Positions 1 to 8,029 of a DNA stretch of 64,000 nucleotides are shown piece by piece. The DNA is from Nocardioides sp. BGMRC 2183 (GTDB taxonomy: Bacteria; Actinomycetota; Actinomycetes; Propionibacteriales; Nocardioidaceae). Location of the stretch: contig VSSA01000009.1 of NCBI GenBank assembly GCA_008123405.1, positions 115,317 to 179,316 on the forward strand, given 5' to 3'. Below the pieces are notes generated by a model. It was not told where the DNA came from. It made no database searches and worked only from the letters and a program-made list of their open reading frames with translations. A program made the translations under genes and the position numbers. Positions within the stretch are counted from its first letter, which is position 1, and every line of letters starts with the position of its first letter.

Positions 1-1186
1 CCACCCGTCGGGTACGGCGGTCGCCGGTCGCCATGCCGTAGAGCAGCTTGAGCTGGCTGGGCAGGTTCTTGGCGTTGGTGGTGGCCAGCCAGCCGTTGGG
101 GAGCGAGAGCCGGACCACCCGGTGCCAGGCCGAGCCGACCTGGGCGGGCAGCGAGGCGGAGTGGTAGTTCAGCCCGTACTTGTCGAAGACCGCCTTCACC
201 TTCGGCGCGACCTCGCCGTACCGGTTGCTCGGCAGGTCGGGGAAGAGGTGGTGCTCGATCTGGTGGGAGAGGTTGCCGGTCATGATGTGCATCGCCTTGG
301 AGCCGGAGATGTTGGCGCTGCCCAGCATCTGGCGGACGTACCACTGGCCGCGGGTCTCCTTGTCCGGGATCGCCTTCAGCTCGAACGTCTCCACGCCCTC
401 GGGGAAGTGGCCGCACATGATCACCGAGTGCGACCAGAGGTTGCGGACCAGGTTGGCCACGAAGTTCGCGGTCAGCGCGGGGATCGCGGAGCCGGTGGGG
501 ATCGCCAGCGCCGGGTTGACGACGTAGTCCTTGGTCGCCTGCTTGCGGATCTTGCGCAACGTGTTGCGCGCCGAGCGCTTGAACGACTCCGAGCGCTTCT
601 CCTTGGGGATCCGCAGGTTCTTGCCGAGCTCGAGGTCGTAGGCGGCGATGCCGTACTCGAAGAAGCAGGCGTTGATGAAGTTCCACACCGGCTGGCCCAG
701 GTGCATCGGGTGCCAGCGCTGGTCCTCGTCGACGCGCATGATGCCGTAGCCGAGGTCGTTGTCCTTGCCCACGATGTTCGTGTAGGTGTGGTGCACCTCG
801 TTGTGGGAGTGCTTCCAGCCCTCGGCGGTCGAGGCGTTGTCCCACTCCCAGGTGGTGGAGTGGATCTTCGGGTCACGCATCCAGTCCCACTGGCCGTGCA
901 TGACGTTGTGACCGATCTCCATGTTCTCCAGGATCTTTGCCACGCTCAGCCCGACGGTGCCGACCACCCAGGCCGGCGGGAGCACGCTGAAGAGCAGCAC
1001 GGCGCGGGAGCCGAGCTCCAGCTTGCGCTGTACGTCGACGACCTTGCGGATGTAGGCCGCGTCCGACTCGCCGCGGCTGTCGATGACCTCCTGGCGGATG
1101 GCGTCGAGCTCGGCGCCGATCGCCTCGATGTCGGCCTCGGTCAGGTGGGCGATCGGGTTCTCGGGCTTCTTGGTGATGGCGGTCAT
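1..1186 (-). CDS. Fatty acid (acyl-CoA) desaturase, DesA3-like, 3' end cut by window
   Basis: Membrane di-iron desaturase that introduces a double bond into fatty acyl chains using electrons from a partner oxidoreductase. Three histidine clusters are readable: HNVMH at residues 93-97, HNEVHH at 128-133 and HQIEHH at 308-313. ATG at 1186 is preceded by AAGGAG. About 395 codons lie inside the window and no stop is reached, so only a short C-terminal tail is missing for a family of roughly 400-420 residues. It follows the reductase gene by 43 bp, the same order as Rv3230c-desA3 in Mycobacterium tuberculosis, where the pair makes oleoyl-CoA from stearoyl-CoA. Substrate and position of desaturation are inferred from that parallel. 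Confidence 0.93.
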   Translation of the reverse strand, partial: MTAITKKPENPIAHLTEADIEAIGAELDAIRQEVIDSRGESDAAYIRKVVDVQRKLELGSRAVLLFSVLPPAWVVGTVGLSVAKILENMEIGHNVMHGQWDWMRDPKIHSTTWEWDNASTAEGWKHSHNEVHHTYTNIVGKDNDLGYGIMRVDEDQRWHPMHLGQPVWNFINACFFEYGIAAYDLELGKNLRIPKEKRSESFKRSARNTLRKIRKQATKDYVVNPALAIPTGSAIPALTANFVANLVRNLWSHSVIMCGHFPEGVETFELKAIPDKETRGQWYVRQMLGSANISGSKAMHIMTGNLSHQIEHHLFPDLPSNRYGEVAPKVKAVFDKYGLNYHSASLPAQVGSAWHRVVRLSLPNGWLATTNAKNLPSQLKLLYGMATGDRRTRRV

Positions 1187-1229
1187 CGCGGGCTCCTTCG
1201 TGGGGGCTCGTGGAGTCGGTCGGTGGTGG

Positions 1230-2357
1230 TCAGTGGTTGATCTGGCAGTCGCCGGCGGCGGCGTTGACGCAGGTCTGGATGGAGACGCCCCCGGCCCCGG
1301 TCTCGCCGGGGACGGCGACGGTGACCTCGCCGGTGCGCAGGTCGCGCACCGCGCCCGAGGTCATCGGGAGCACGCAGCCCATGCAGATGCCCATCCGGCA
1401 GCCGCTGGGCATCAGCACGCCGGCATTCTCGGCGGCGTCGAGGATCGGGGTGGAGCCGTCGGCGGTGAGGCTGGTGCCGCCGGCGAAGGTGACGGTGCCG
1501 CCGGCCGCGCCATCGGTGTCGACCATCGCGGGGCGGAACCGCTCGGTGTGCAGGGTGAGTCGCTGCTCGGCGTAGTGCTCCTCCAGGGCGTCGAGCAGGC
1601 CGACCGGGCCGCAGGCGTAGGCGATCCGCTCGGCGAGGTCAGGCACCTCGGCGGCGAGGTCGGCGGTGGTGAGCAGGCCGTCGGTGTCGGTGTGCCGCTC
1701 GATCAGGCGCAGCCGGCCGGTGGCGGCGTAGCGGCGCATCTCGGCGCCGAAGATCACCTCGTCGCGTGCCATCGCCGAGTGCACCAGCACGATGTCGGTG
1801 GCCGGCAGCGTCGCCTTGGAGAACAGGTTGCGGAGCATCCCGATCACCGGCGTGATCCCGGAGCCGGCGGTGACCAGCAGCATTTTGGCGGGCAACGGGT
1901 CGGGCAGCACGAACTCGCCCTCGGCCTGGGCCAGGTGGAGCATCTGACCGGCCCGCGCGCGGCGTACCAGGTGCTGGGAGACGGTGCCGTCCGGGATCGC
2001 CTTGACGGTGATGCTGATCCGGCCGTCGGGGCGGGGCCCGTGAGTCAGCGAGTAGCAGCGCCACAACCGGATGCCGTCGACGTCGACCCCGACCCGGACG
2101 TACTGGCCGGGGATGTGGCCGGACCAGTCGCGGCCCGGCTTGATCACGATCGTGGCCGCTTCAGCGGTCTCGGGGCGCACCTCGACGATCCGACCCTTCA
2201 CCTGGTCCGCACCGGTGCCGCCGCGCAGCGGGTGGAAGTGGTCGAGCAGGTCGTCGACGGTCAGCGGACTGACCGCGGCGTCGGCGACGCGACGGAGCAG
2301 TCCGCGGGTGCCGACCCGGGCGGGGGCGGCGGTTCGGGCTGCGGCGGTGGCGCTCAT
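1230..2357 (-). CDS. Ferredoxin--NADP-type oxidoreductase with C-terminal 2Fe-2S domain (desaturase electron donor)
   Basis: Flavoprotein that passes electrons from NAD(P)H through FAD and a plant-type 2Fe-2S cluster to the desaturase. In order: an FAD-binding beta barrel with RCYS, a nucleotide-binding domain with GSGITP, and a C-terminal ferredoxin domain with the cysteine pattern C-x4-C-x2-C (in GCRMGICMGC) plus a distant fourth cysteine near the end. Start chosen at ATG 2357 (MSATAAAR), because the reading frame extends about 23 codons further upstream without family similarity. It is the first gene of the desaturase operon and is homologous in layout to Rv3230c. It is divergent from a PucR regulator, which may control it. 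Confidence 0.92.
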   Translation of the reverse strand: MSATAAARTAAPARVGTRGLLRRVADAAVSPLTVDDLLDHFHPLRGGTGADQVKGRIVEVRPETAEAATIVIKPGRDWSGHIPGQYVRVGVDVDGIRLWRCYSLTHGPRPDGRISITVKAIPDGTVSQHLVRRARAGQMLHLAQAEGEFVLPDPLPAKMLLVTAGSGITPVIGMLRNLFSKATLPATDIVLVHSAMARDEVIFGAEMRRYAATGRLRLIERHTDTDGLLTTADLAAEVPDLAERIAYACGPVGLLDALEEHYAEQRLTLHTERFRPAMVDTDGAAGGTVTFAGGTSLTADGSTPILDAAENAGVLMPSGCRMGICMGCVLPMTSGAVRDLRTGEVTVAVPGETGAGGVSIQTCVNAAAGDCQINH

Positions 2358-2383
2358 ACATCCATGATCCCGTGCGAGGGCGC

Positions 2384-2389
2384 TAAAAT
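2384..2389 (+). promoter_or_regulatory. Possible -10 element for the PucR gene
   Basis: TAAAAT at 2384-2389 is an AT-rich hexamer in an otherwise GC-rich 96-bp divergent region. It lies about 65 bp before the GTG start of the PucR gene. No good -35 is visible upstream. Assignment is by resemblance only. Confidence 0.3.
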
Positions 2390-2427
2390 CCTGTGTGGAG
2401 TCGGTGAATCGAATGCTGTCTTTCATA

Positions 2428-2437
2428 GTTCGCGAAC
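2428..2437. promoter_or_regulatory. Palindrome GTTCGCGAAC, candidate operator
   Basis: A perfect 10-bp palindrome lies between the start codons of the divergent reductase/desaturase operon and the PucR regulator, just before the AGGAGG ribosome site of the regulator. Its place suggests an operator for autoregulation and for control of the desaturase operon. Binding by PucR is inferred from position only. Confidence 0.35.
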
Positions 2438-2453
2438 AAAAGAGGAGGCTGTT

Positions 2454-3659
2454 GTGGCGCAGGAGTCATCGGCATCCGGCCTCGGCGGCCCACTCCTTCT
2501 GGACCCGATGGTGGCCGCGGCGATCCGCGGCGAGCTCCCCCGGGTCGCCGAGGACGTCGTCGAGGCGATCATCGCCGAGGTGCCGCCGTACGCGGACGCC
2601 TTCAGCGGGCCGATGGGCGAGACGATCCGGGGAGCGGTGCAGGTCGCGCTCGGCGGATTTCTCTCCCTCGCCGCCGACCGCCGTGGGCGGGAAGGGCCGA
2701 CCCCGCAGCGCGAGGCGCTCGACGGCGCCTACCAGCTGGGTCGCGGTGAGGCGCGCAGCGGACGCAGCTCGGACGCGATCCTCTCCGCCTACCGGATCGG
2801 GGCCCGGGTGGCGTGGCAGCACCTCTCGACCCTCGCCGTGGCCCAGGGGCTGCACGCGACGACTGTCGCCTCCTTCGCCGGGGTGGTCTTCGCCTACATC
2901 GACGAGCTCTCCGCCGCCACCGTCGCCGGACACACCGACGAGGCGGCCACCACCGGCCGGGTCCGCCAGCGTCTGCTCGAGCGGGTGGCGCGTCACCTGC
3001 TCAACGGGTCGCCGCCGGCGACCGTGGTGGCCGCCGCGGAGCGGGCCGACTGGAGCCCGCCGTCCACGCTGACCGCCGTGATCGCACCGGAGTCGCAGGT
3101 CGGCCCGCTGCTACAGACGCTGCCGCCGGGCACGCTGCAGGCCACGGAGCTCTCGGAGCTGGAGAACGCGGTGCTGCTGCTGGTGCCGGACGCTCATGGC
3201 CGCCGGCGCGGGCCGCTGCTGCGGAGCCTGCAGGGTCGGGGCTGCTTGGTTGGGCCGGCGCGGGACTGGCTGGAGGTGCCGGCGTCGTACGCACGGGCGC
3301 TGCGCGCGCGTGAGCTCGGTCTCGACGAGGACACCGAGAGCCATCTCGCCCACCTCGTGCTCACCGCGGACCCGGAGGCACTGAGCGACCTGCGGAACCA
3401 GGTGCTGGCCCCGCTGGCCGAGCTCCGCCCCGCGGCCGCGGCGAAGCTGACCGACACCCTGCGCGCCTGGGTGCTGCACCAGGGCCGGCGTGAAGACGTC
3501 GCCCAGGCGCTCTTCGTCCACCCGCAGACGGTGCGCTACCGGTTGAGTCAGCTCCGTGAGCTGTACGGCGACCAGCTCGAGGCCCCCGAGACCGTGCTCG
3601 GGCTCACGCTCGCGCTCGGCGTCCCGGACGTGTCCTCGAGTCAGGAATCCGTACCGTAG
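2454..3659 (+). CDS. PucR-family transcriptional regulator (RsbRD-like N-terminus, CdaR/PucR HTH)
   Basis: DNA-binding regulator of 401 residues. The N-terminal half holds an all-helical RsbRD-like sensor region with the recurrent motif AYRIGAR followed by aromatic residues. The C-terminus has the PucR helix-turn-helix, recognisable by HPQTVRYRLSQLRE. GTG 2454 was chosen because AGAGGAGG stands at 2441-2448; the open frame continues far upstream but has no gene-like content. It is divergent from the desaturase operon across 96 bp, so that operon is the natural target. A second PucR of the same architecture sits beside the PHA synthase at 20.4 kb. The ligand is unknown. Confidence 0.88.
   Translation: MAQESSASGLGGPLLLDPMVAAAIRGELPRVAEDVVEAIIAEVPPYADAFSGPMGETIRGAVQVALGGFLSLAADRRGREGPTPQREALDGAYQLGRGEARSGRSSDAILSAYRIGARVAWQHLSTLAVAQGLHATTVASFAGVVFAYIDELSAATVAGHTDEAATTGRVRQRLLERVARHLLNGSPPATVVAAAERADWSPPSTLTAVIAPESQVGPLLQTLPPGTLQATELSELENAVLLLVPDAHGRRRGPLLRSLQGRGCLVGPARDWLEVPASYARALRARELGLDEDTESHLAHLVLTADPEALSDLRNQVLAPLAELRPAAAAKLTDTLRAWVLHQGRREDVAQALFVHPQTVRYRLSQLRELYGDQLEAPETVLGLTLALGVPDVSSSQESVP
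3652..3657 (+). promoter_or_regulatory. Leaderless-type -10 element (TACCGT)
   Basis: TACCGT is followed by 7 bases and then ATG 3665, with no Shine-Dalgarno sequence, which is the actinobacterial leaderless layout. It overlaps the stop codon of the PucR gene. Confidence 0.5.
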
Positions 3660-3664
3660 AGCGC

Positions 3665-4546
3665 ATGCGCCCCCGGTCCCTCCCGCTGCTCGGCGCGATC
3701 GCGGCGCTGCTGCTGGCCGGTTGTGGGGACGGCGCCGGCGACGTCGCCACCCAGCCGATCGAGCGTGACGAGCGCACCGCGGATGCGACGTACGTCGCGA
3801 TCGGCGACTCCTACACCGCGGCGCCCTCGGTCGGCGACGACGTCGGGAACCCGGCCTGCCGCCAGACCACTGCCAACTACCCGCGGGCGGTCGCCGCGGC
3901 GCTCGAGGTGACACTGACCGATGCGAGCTGTGGCGGCGCGACCACCCGCCACCTCACCGAGCCCCAGGGCGGGCACCCGCCGCAGCTCGAGGCGCTCGGC
4001 GCAGACACCGAGCTCGTCACCTACTCCCTCGGCGTCAACGACCACCGGCTCTTCGGACGGCTGCTGGCCTGCATCGATCTCGGCGTCGCGGACGTCGACT
4101 CAGATCCGTGCGAGCGCCGCTTCGGTCTCACGACAGCGGCCCAGACCGCGCATCTCGCCCGGGAGCGGGCACGGTTGACCGCCGCGGCCGACGCCGGGCT
4201 GGACGCCGTCGCCGACCGGGCTCCCCAGGCGCGGATCCTGGTCGTCGGCTATCCCCAGATCGTCCCCAGCGACCAGGCGTGCGCGCAGTTCCCGGTCGCC
4301 GCCAACGAGGTCGCCCTGACCGCTCGCATCAACACGACGGTCAACCGGGCGCTGGCCACCGCTGCCGCTCGCCACGGTCTGACCTACGTCGACCTGCAGC
4401 GCGCCACCCGCGGCCACGACATCTGTGCCGAGGACCCCTGGATCGCCGGCGGCTCCCCCCAAGCGCCCGCCTTCCCCTACCACCCCTACGCCCCCGAACA
4501 GCAGGTCGCCGCCGACCAGATCCTCGCCGCCCTCGACCAGGGTTGA
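3665..4546 (+). CDS. SGNH/GDSL-type hydrolase lipoprotein
   Basis: Secreted, membrane-anchored esterase or lipase-like hydrolase of 293 residues. The N-terminus is a lipoprotein signal ending in LLAGC. The mature part has the SGNH blocks: GDSY (nucleophile Ser), a Gly block in DASCGG, GVND (Asn) and a C-terminal block with Asp and His in HPYAPEQ. Several cysteines suggest disulfides, as in actinobacterial SGNH enzymes. It starts five bases after the PucR stop but probably has its own leaderless promoter. Its stop codon lies inside the first unit of a 22-bp repeat array. The substrate cannot be told from sequence. Confidence 0.87.
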   Translation: MRPRSLPLLGAIAALLLAGCGDGAGDVATQPIERDERTADATYVAIGDSYTAAPSVGDDVGNPACRQTTANYPRAVAAALEVTLTDASCGGATTRHLTEPQGGHPPQLEALGADTELVTYSLGVNDHRLFGRLLACIDLGVADVDSDPCERRFGLTTAAQTAHLARERARLTAAADAGLDAVADRAPQARILVVGYPQIVPSDQACAQFPVAANEVALTARINTTVNRALATAAARHGLTYVDLQRATRGHDICAEDPWIAGGSPQAPAFPYHPYAPEQQVAADQILAALDQG

Positions 4547-4594
4547 CTTGGGGCTTGGGGCCCGTTGACTTGGGGCTTGGGGCCCGTTGAGTTG
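4542..4594. repeat. 22-bp tandem repeat array (2 full units plus part of a third)
   Basis: Two identical 22-bp units at 4542-4563 and 4564-4585 begin GTTGACTTGGGG and end GGGCCC. A partial third starts at 4586. The TGA stop of the hydrolase gene (4544-4546) lies within the first unit. The array separates two convergent genes. The same family recurs near 11.2, 11.9, 17.7 and 49.0 kb. Confidence 0.9.
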
Positions 4595-4608
4595 TTCGTT
4601 CGGGACTC

Positions 4609-6075
4609 TCAGGCGCGGTGAACGACCCTGCCGGCGACCACCGTGAGCAGCACCGGAGGGGCAGCATGGGTGCGCGGGTCCTCGTCCAGAACGACCAGAT
4701 CTCCAGGGGCATCCACCTCGACCATCCGCCGCCCGTCGACCGAAGCAGCGAACGCCTCGGGCCGGGTCAAGGCGTGCTCGGGGTGCCAGGCCGGCCGCTC
4801 GTCTCCGGTACGACGAACCGCGGCGTCGATCGCCAGCCACGGATCGAGCGGCGAGACCGGCGCGTCCGACCCGAGGTGCAACCAGGCGCCGGCATCGCGC
4901 AGCCAGCCGAACGGGAATGCCCGCTCGGCGCGGTCGGCCCAGGTCAGTTCGATCAGGTCGCGGTCGTCGACCAGATGATGCGGCTGCACGCTGGCCCGCA
5001 GGCCCAGCTGGGCGAGTCGGGTGACCTCCTCGCGGCGGGCGAGCTGGACGTGCTCGATCGAGCCGCGGGCGCCGGTCAGCGTGTAGGAGTGCAGCGCCTG
5101 GGCCAGCGCCGCGTCCCCGATCGCGTGTGTGGCCACCTCGAGCCCGTGCGCGTGGGCACGGGCGAGCAGGCCGGTCAGCTCGTGGCCGCTCAGGTTCGGC
5201 GCGCCGGCCGGGTGCTGGGGGAGAGCACCGTGCGTGTAGTGGTCGTGGCACCAGGCGGTGCGGGTGTTCAGGGAGCCGTCGCTGATGATCTTCAGCGGCC
5301 CCATCACCAGCCGATCGTCGCCGGGCAGCAGCGGGTCGCCGCTGCGCAGTCCCTCCGCGATGACCGCCTCCAGGCCGTCGGCGTAGGTCGCGGTGCGGAC
5401 CCGCAGCAGGTCGCAGCCGTCGTGCCAGCGCTCCCGCCAGGAGTCGAGGTCGCCGACGAACTCGAAGTCGACCAGACCGACCACGCCGAGTGACGCCGCC
5501 CGCAGCAGCGCCGCCTGATAGTCCTCGGCACCGGAGTCGGCGGTGATCCGGGCCAGCAACGCGTAGGCGTCGAACCACTCGGTCTCGGTGACGACGCCTT
5601 CGCGCGGGGCGAGCTCGAGTGCGGCGAGGGCGGCGGAGTTGAGCCAGGCATGGTGGCAGTCGCCGGAGACCAGCACCACCGGGGTGATCCCGGACACCGC
5701 GTCCAAGTCGGAGACGGTGCCCTGCCGCGGCCAGGTGGCCGGCCGATGGCCCCAGCCGATCACCGGCGTGCCGGGATCGCCAGCGACCAGCTCCGCCACG
5801 AGTGCCACCATCTCCTCGGGGCTGCGGGTGTGGCTGGTGTCGGTGCGCTGGGTGGCCAGGCTCCACTGGCCGAGGTGCACGTGGTGGTCCCACAGACCGG
5901 GGGCGAGCCAACGGCCGGCGGCGTCGTACTCCTCGATGCCGGCAGGTCGACTCAGTCCGGAACCGACGGCGTGCACCGTGCCCTCGCGCAGCAGTACGTC
6001 GACCGGCTCCGCCGGTGCCACGTCGCCGGCACGCACCGGGACCAGGCGGGCGTGGCGCAGCAGCAGGTCGGACAC
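4609..6075 (-). CDS. Amidohydrolase family 3 protein (YtcJ-like)
   Basis: Cytoplasmic metal-dependent hydrolase of 488 residues in the amidohydrolase superfamily (TIM barrel flanked by a composite beta domain). The metal-binding HxH of strand 1 is seen in LWDHHVHLG. Later histidines occur in ATHAIGD and SIEHVQ, and a late Asp in HLGSDAPVSP completes the usual set. The beta-domain ending LLTVVAGRVVH is typical of YtcJ-like members. GTG 6075 is preceded by a leaderless-type -10 (TACCTT at 6082-6087). It stands alone, convergent with the SGNH hydrolase gene. Substrate unknown; members hydrolyse amides, hydantoins or similar C-N bonds. Confidence 0.87.
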   Translation of the reverse strand: MSDLLLRHARLVPVRAGDVAPAEPVDVLLREGTVHAVGSGLSRPAGIEEYDAAGRWLAPGLWDHHVHLGQWSLATQRTDTSHTRSPEEMVALVAELVAGDPGTPVIGWGHRPATWPRQGTVSDLDAVSGITPVVLVSGDCHHAWLNSAALAALELAPREGVVTETEWFDAYALLARITADSGAEDYQAALLRAASLGVVGLVDFEFVGDLDSWRERWHDGCDLLRVRTATYADGLEAVIAEGLRSGDPLLPGDDRLVMGPLKIISDGSLNTRTAWCHDHYTHGALPQHPAGAPNLSGHELTGLLARAHAHGLEVATHAIGDAALAQALHSYTLTGARGSIEHVQLARREEVTRLAQLGLRASVQPHHLVDDRDLIELTWADRAERAFPFGWLRDAGAWLHLGSDAPVSPLDPWLAIDAAVRRTGDERPAWHPEHALTRPEAFAASVDGRRMVEVDAPGDLVVLDEDPRTHAAPPVLLTVVAGRVVHRA

Positions 6076-6081
6076 GCGCCC

Positions 6082-6087
6082 AAGGTA
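6082..6087 (-). promoter_or_regulatory. Leaderless-type -10 element (TACCTT)
   Basis: On the minus strand TACCTT is followed by 6 bases and the GTG start at 6075, with no ribosome-binding site. Confidence 0.45.
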
Positions 6088-6161
6088 GTCAGCGGCGCGA
6101 CCAGCGCGAAGCCGACAGGGGTGTGATGTCGGTCCGGTCCGGGGTCAGGGACGATGGCGCC

Positions 6162-6452
6162 ATGACTGCCTACTGGATCAGCACCTACTCCGAGGTCCGC
6201 GACGAGGCGAAGGTCGCCGCGTACGCGAAGCTGGCGCTGCCGGCACTGAACGCCGCGGGAGGACGGTTCATCGCGCGGGGGATGCCCGAGCAGGTCTACG
6301 AGGCGGGTCAGGCCACCCGCACGGTGGTCATCGAGTTCGCGTCGGTCGAGGCGGCGCGCGCCGCCCACGACAGCCCGGCGTACGCCGAGGCGCTGGCCGC
6401 CCTCGGGGACGGCGCGGTGCGCGACATCCGGATCGTGCCTGGCGTCGAGTGA
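6162..6452 (+). CDS. DUF1330 domain protein
   Basis: Small cytoplasmic protein of 96 residues with the dimeric alpha-beta barrel fold of the DUF1330 family. The family pattern is visible: MTAYWISTYSEV at the start, a central ARGM, VIEFASVEAARAAHDSPAYAEA, and an ending in VPGVE. The family length is about 95 residues, so the gene is complete. It is divergent from the amidohydrolase (86 bp between starts) and convergent with the HAAS protein gene. No biochemical role is established for the family. Confidence 0.87.
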   Translation: MTAYWISTYSEVRDEAKVAAYAKLALPALNAAGGRFIARGMPEQVYEAGQATRTVVIEFASVEAARAAHDSPAYAEALAALGDGAVRDIRIVPGVE

Positions 6453-6481
6453 AGTGAGCCTGTATCCACGCTGACCGGCCC

Positions 6482-7564
6482 TCACCGCTGCTTGCGCGCC
6501 GGCACCTTCACCGCCTCGGCCTCGACCGCCCACGCGGTGACGATCGGCGGCACCGTCGCCAGCGGGTGGGCCGGTTGCTCGACCGTGACGTCCTCGGCGT
6601 CGGCGCACGACCCGCGGCGGACCTGCGCCTGACCGAACGGGAACGCGTTGGCCACGGCGGTGTCGCCGTTGTGGGCGGTGCAGCCCACGGTGCGCTCTGC
6701 GCCGCGGCCGGTGGTCATGGCCTGCGGTCGCAGGCTCAACGGCTGACCGTCCTGGTCGACGAGCTGCACCACGTCGATCGGCTTCCCGGCCGAGTCGTAG
6801 GCGTAGATCTGGGTCACCCGGCGACCGTCGGCGAAGATCCCCGGCTGTCGATCGCGGTCCCTCCACCCGGCGTCGTAGCTGTCGACGTACTGGCCGGCGG
6901 TGTCGTGACCGACCGACGCCGGCCAGGGCAGGCCCCAGGTCAGCGGGATGGCGAGTGCGACGACGTTGCCGGCCAGCACCACCACCCGCCGGTACGTCGA
7001 CCGCTCGGGGCCCGAGCCTGGCCACAGCCGGCCGAGACCGATCAGCGTGCTCACCACGATCGCGGCGGCCAGCAGCGCCGGCCCGGCGCCGGGCACGATC
7101 AGGCTGGGGACCAGGGTGATCTGCTCCCACTCGCCGAGCGCGACATCCACGGCGGTTGCCGCGACCCAGGCGCGGGCCACCCACCACACCGGACGCAGGG
7201 AGGCGAGGATCTCCCAGACCGGACGGATCCGAGGTCGTGCGACGATCTCGAAGAAGCGCTCCCGGGGGTGGTCGAGCAGTCCCGCGGCGGAGAGCTCGAC
7301 CCGCGGCAGCGTGGGCCGGTGCCGGGCCGGGAATCCCGCGGCCTCGCGCAGCTCGGCGGCGTAGGCGGCCGGGTCGCCGAGCGGCGTGCCGTCGGCCACC
7401 TGGTCGGCGAGGTCCGCCTCGAGCCCGCCGACCAGCTCCTCGCGGGTCTCCTCGTCGAGGTCGGCCAGGCGGCGTCGTACCTCCTCGACGAAGGCGGTGA
7501 CGTCGGGTCCGAGCACCAGGGTGTCCGCGGCGCGGGCGTAGGGCTGGGTGTCGTCCTGGTTCAT
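6482..7564 (-). CDS. HAAS-domain membrane protein, partner of PadR regulator
   Basis: Membrane protein of 360 residues. The N-terminal region carries a HAAS-type helical domain (about residues 20-75, VEEVRRRLADLDEE and DPAAYAAELREAAG). Roughly three hydrophobic helices follow between residues 130 and 235, then an extracytoplasmic C-terminal domain with two cysteines (GCTAHNGD, RRGSCADAE). ATG 7564 overlaps the PadR stop codon by four bases (ATGA), so the two are co-translated. PadR-HAAS pairs are a common actinobacterial and firmicute module, in which the regulator controls its own operon. The signal sensed is unknown. Confidence 0.8.
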   Translation of the reverse strand: MNQDDTQPYARAADTLVLGPDVTAFVEEVRRRLADLDEETREELVGGLEADLADQVADGTPLGDPAAYAAELREAAGFPARHRPTLPRVELSAAGLLDHPRERFFEIVARPRIRPVWEILASLRPVWWVARAWVAATAVDVALGEWEQITLVPSLIVPGAGPALLAAAIVVSTLIGLGRLWPGSGPERSTYRRVVVLAGNVVALAIPLTWGLPWPASVGHDTAGQYVDSYDAGWRDRDRQPGIFADGRRVTQIYAYDSAGKPIDVVQLVDQDGQPLSLRPQAMTTGRGAERTVGCTAHNGDTAVANAFPFGQAQVRRGSCADAEDVTVEQPAHPLATVPPIVTAWAVEAEAVKVPARKQR

Positions 7565-7914
7565 GCCGAGGCTCCTGTCGGGGAAGGGGAGGGGACGGTC
7601 GGGTCGAGGAGGCCGTCGACGGTGCGCGCGAACGAGGCCCATTCCTTGCTCTGCGTGGCGAGTTGGTCTCGGCCGGACGGGGTGATCCCGTAGTACTTGC
7701 GATGGGGCCCCTCGTCGGAGGGCACGACGTAGGAGGTCAGCGCGCCGGCCGCATAGAGCCGGCGCAGGGTGCCGTAGACCGACGCGTCGCCGACGTCGCT
7801 CAGACCGCCGGCGCGCAGGCGGCGCAGCACGTCGTAGCCGTAGCCGTCCTCCTGCTCGACGACGGCGAGCACCGCGAGATCGAGGACCCCGCGGAGCAGC
7901 TGGGTGGTGTCCAT
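7561..7914 (-). CDS. PadR-family transcriptional regulator
   Basis: Winged-helix repressor of 117 residues. The PadR pattern is clear: LLRGVLDLAVLAVVEQEDGYGYDV, then the recognition helix region in DASVYGTLRRLYAAG and a wing with RKYYGITPSGRDQL. ATG 7914 was chosen over GTG 7923 because a TAGTGT hexamer stands 7 bases before it and there is no ribosome site, fitting a leaderless mRNA. It is the first gene of a two-gene operon with a HAAS membrane protein. A palindrome just upstream suggests autorepression. Confidence 0.9.
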   Translation of the reverse strand: MDTTQLLRGVLDLAVLAVVEQEDGYGYDVLRRLRAGGLSDVGDASVYGTLRRLYAAGALTSYVVPSDEGPHRKYYGITPSGRDQLATQSKEWASFARTVDGLLDPTVPSPSPTGASA

Positions 7915-7921
7915 GCGCGAC

Positions 7922-7948
7922 ACACTACTGCGCGTGCCGCACTAGTGC
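7922..7948 (-). promoter_or_regulatory. PadR promoter: TAGTGT -10 and GCACTAGTGC palindrome
   Basis: On the minus strand TAGTGT (7927-7922) lies 7 bases before ATG 7914. A perfect 10-bp palindrome, GCACTAGTGC, sits at 7939-7948, and the -10 itself resembles half of it (CACTA). The overlap fits an operator at which PadR shuts off its own promoter; binding is inferred. Confidence 0.5.
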
Positions 7949-8002
7949 GTGGAGAAAGGCACTGCGTGTCGGTCGGGGCGATGGGCTGCTCGGCCTCAGC
8001 CT

Positions 8003-8025
8003 GGATCCGGGCTCAGCCCGGATCC
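8003..8025. terminator. Perfect 11-bp inverted repeat downstream of the MerR gene
   Basis: GGATCCGGGCT and its exact reverse complement are separated by one base. It lies 5 bp past the stop of the MerR gene on the minus strand. No T-run follows, so it may be a terminator of the GC-hairpin type common in actinobacteria, or an operator. Confidence 0.5.
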
Positions 8026-8029
8026 GGGC

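Noticed and set aside
1083-3659. Open frame of 858 codons starting opposite the desaturase operon
   Set aside because: The portion before 2454 reads antisense to the reductase and desaturase genes. The PucR protein starts at GTG 2454 with a good ribosome site.
8003-8025. Integration or attachment site from the perfect GGATCC palindrome
   Set aside because: No tRNA, integrase or direct repeat is nearby. A hairpin past the MerR stop is the simpler reading.
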